Assembly: GCF_007673095.1 (NCBI RefSeq)
Contig: NZ_VDYZ01000009.1
Span: 106,804 to 170,803, forward strand
Direction of reading: 5' to 3'
DNA: 64,000 bases
Source: Corynebacterium glyciniphilum AJ 3170
Lineage (GTDB): Bacteria > Actinomycetota > Actinomycetes > Mycobacteriales > Mycobacteriaceae
Shown: positions 63,152 to 64,000 of the stretch, in pieces
Layout: every line of letters starts with the position of its first letter
Numbering within the stretch: position 1 is the first letter of the stretch
Notes under the pieces: model-generated
What the model saw: only the letters and a program-made list of their open reading frames with translations
The model's database searches: none
What the model was told of the DNA's origin: nothing
Translations under genes and position numbers: made by a program

Positions 63152-64000
63152 TCACCACCTGGGACTGTCCAGGTCCACCCCGTGACCGGCGGCGTTCGCA
63201 CGGATCAGCTCCACGAGATAGTCCGTGTGGTCGTCACCGTCCACGGTCCAGTTCGTCCGGAACCTGTCGTCGCCGACATACATCGTCGACAGAATGACGT
63301 GCCGGTCGTGCGACACCTCGTACCACCGCGAGATCGATCGGCGTTGCCGCTCCGCCAACGCATTGCCCTCCTCCGAACCCGGCACGACGCCGCGCCCATG
63401 GGCTTCGGCGAGGGCCCGGGCGAAAGCATCACCCTCCGCACGGACCGCGCGCCAGTCGTCCTCCCCCATCTGCGAGATGATCTCCTGGGAGTGCGCCCAC
63501 TCGGTGGTGTCACCCCAGCGCTCCTCGGCCTCGCGCTGGTAGTCCGGATCCCAGTCCGGACCGAGGATCTCCCGGACCCGGTCGGGTGGCACCGGGCCGG
63601 TGTACACCCCGGACTTCGCCTCGGCGAGCAGCTCCTCCACGGCAGTGAGCATGCGTTCCACCCCGTCGCGACGCTCCAGCAGCATCTCCCGCTGGCGCAG
63701 CAGGTGGGTGCGTTCGTCTCCACCGTCAAGCAGATCGGTGATCTCTACGAGCGGGACGCCGGACTCCCGGTAGACGAGGATGCGCTGACCACGGGCCAGG
63801 TCGTCGGAGGTGTAGATGCGGTAGTCCGACCACGTCCGCACCTGCGGGACCAGCAGCCCTTTGGCGTCCCAGTGATGCAGGGTGCGCACGGTGACACCAA
63901 GATACTCGGCAGCCTGACTGACGGTGAGTTCTGTGTCGGGACTGCTGCGCGAGTAGTTGACATCTGATCTGGCTTGCCGTGGGGTGGGCCTGGAAGGATG
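63152..64000 (-). CDS. MerR-family regulator with TipAS-type effector domain (5' end unresolved)
   Basis: The HTH reads [20 protein letters not shown], followed by [20 protein letters not shown] and a coiled dimer helix ([19 protein letters not shown]). The C-terminal ~130 residues ([20 protein letters not shown] onward) are a TipAS-like ligand domain. A GTG at 63889 lies inside the HTH and is too late. The frame stays open to the window edge without an ATG or GTG. An ATG at 63963 is out of frame by one base, so either the start is beyond 64000 or a one-base deletion follows that ATG. Confidence 0.75.
   Translation of the reverse strand, partial: HPSRPTPRQARSDVNYSRSSPDTELTVSQAAEYLGVTVRTLHHWDAKGLLVPQVRTWSDYRIYTSDDLARGQRILVYRESGVPLVEITDLLDGGDERTHLLRQREMLLERRDGVERMLTAVEELLAEAKSGVYTGPVPPDRVREILGPDWDPDYQREAEERWGDTTEWAHSQEIISQMGEDDWRAVRAEGDAFARALAEAHGRGVVPGSEEGNALAERQRRSISRWYEVSHDRHVILSTMYVGDDRFRTNWTVDGDDHTDYLVELIRANAAGHGVDLDSPRW

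Overview
The window is 64 kb of GC-rich actinobacterial DNA. Gene order points to Corynebacterium or a very close relative: folK-folB-folP-folE-ftsH-hpt-tilS-dacB-ppa, def/NAGS-like/xth/cls, glnX-glnH-pknG, ackA-pta, and cysZ-cysY-cysN-cysD-cysH-cysX-cysI opposite fpr2 all follow layouts known from corynebacteria. The species cannot be fixed from this. I saw no tRNA, rRNA or CRISPR array.

Region by region. 1-8.2 kb (minus strand): folate biosynthesis, FtsH protease, purine salvage, tRNA-Ile lysidine synthetase and a D-Ala-D-Ala carboxypeptidase, packed with 1-8 bp overlaps. 8.4-9.3 kb: a SRPBCC protein and pyrophosphatase. 9.37-11.63 kb: an accessory insert, a single AAA-ATPase gene bounded by two inverted copies of a 44-bp palindrome. 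The ATPase is dead (nonsense codon, frameshift and an IS5-family element with CTAG duplication). 11.6-17.8 kb: an unknown protein, a rhodanese, MarR, a siderophore-binding lipoprotein opposite a double-length AraC regulator, and PPK2. 17.9-25.8 kb: GroEL with a CIRCE operator, an M20 peptidase, a LeuA-regulatory-domain protein behind an attenuator-like leader, a DUF559-like protein, a GCS2 ligase, a LytR_C protein and a DUF3263 protein. 26-35.3 kb: MHS transporter, deformylase, NAGS-like acetyltransferase, exonuclease III, cardiolipin synthase, MarR, and an ABC/MFS export operon. 35.3-44.5 kb: the GlnX-GlnH-PknG signalling operon and the ackA-pta acetate operon, with a DUF559-like gene between them framed by two related 86/87-bp palindromic repeats. 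44.7-58.1 kb: assimilatory sulfate reduction with McbR-type operators, interrupted by an asymmetric ABC exporter pair. 58.3-64 kb: a GNAT enzyme, TrhO, a RidA-like lipoprotein, a frameshifted purT, a TauD dioxygenase and a TipA-like MerR regulator.

How the genes work together. FolE makes dihydroneopterin triphosphate, and FolB, FolK and FolP carry it to dihydropteroate. GlnH senses amino acids, GlnX relays the signal across the membrane, and PknG phosphorylates an FHA regulator of 2-oxoglutarate dehydrogenase. CysDN activates sulfate, CysH and CysI reduce it, Fpr2 and CysX supply electrons, CysY serves siroheme and CysZ is the presumed sulfate carrier.

The most unusual items are the palindrome-bounded ATPase element, the two repeat-bounded DUF559-like genes, the leader peptide before the LeuA-like domain, a ~96-residue triplicated N-terminal extension on CysI, the complementary ATP-site decay in the ABC pair, and a RidA-fold lipoprotein split by a disordered insert. 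Many start codons lie 6-8 bases after a TANNNT box, which suggests widespread leaderless transcription. All coordinates and motifs were read by eye; no database search was run.
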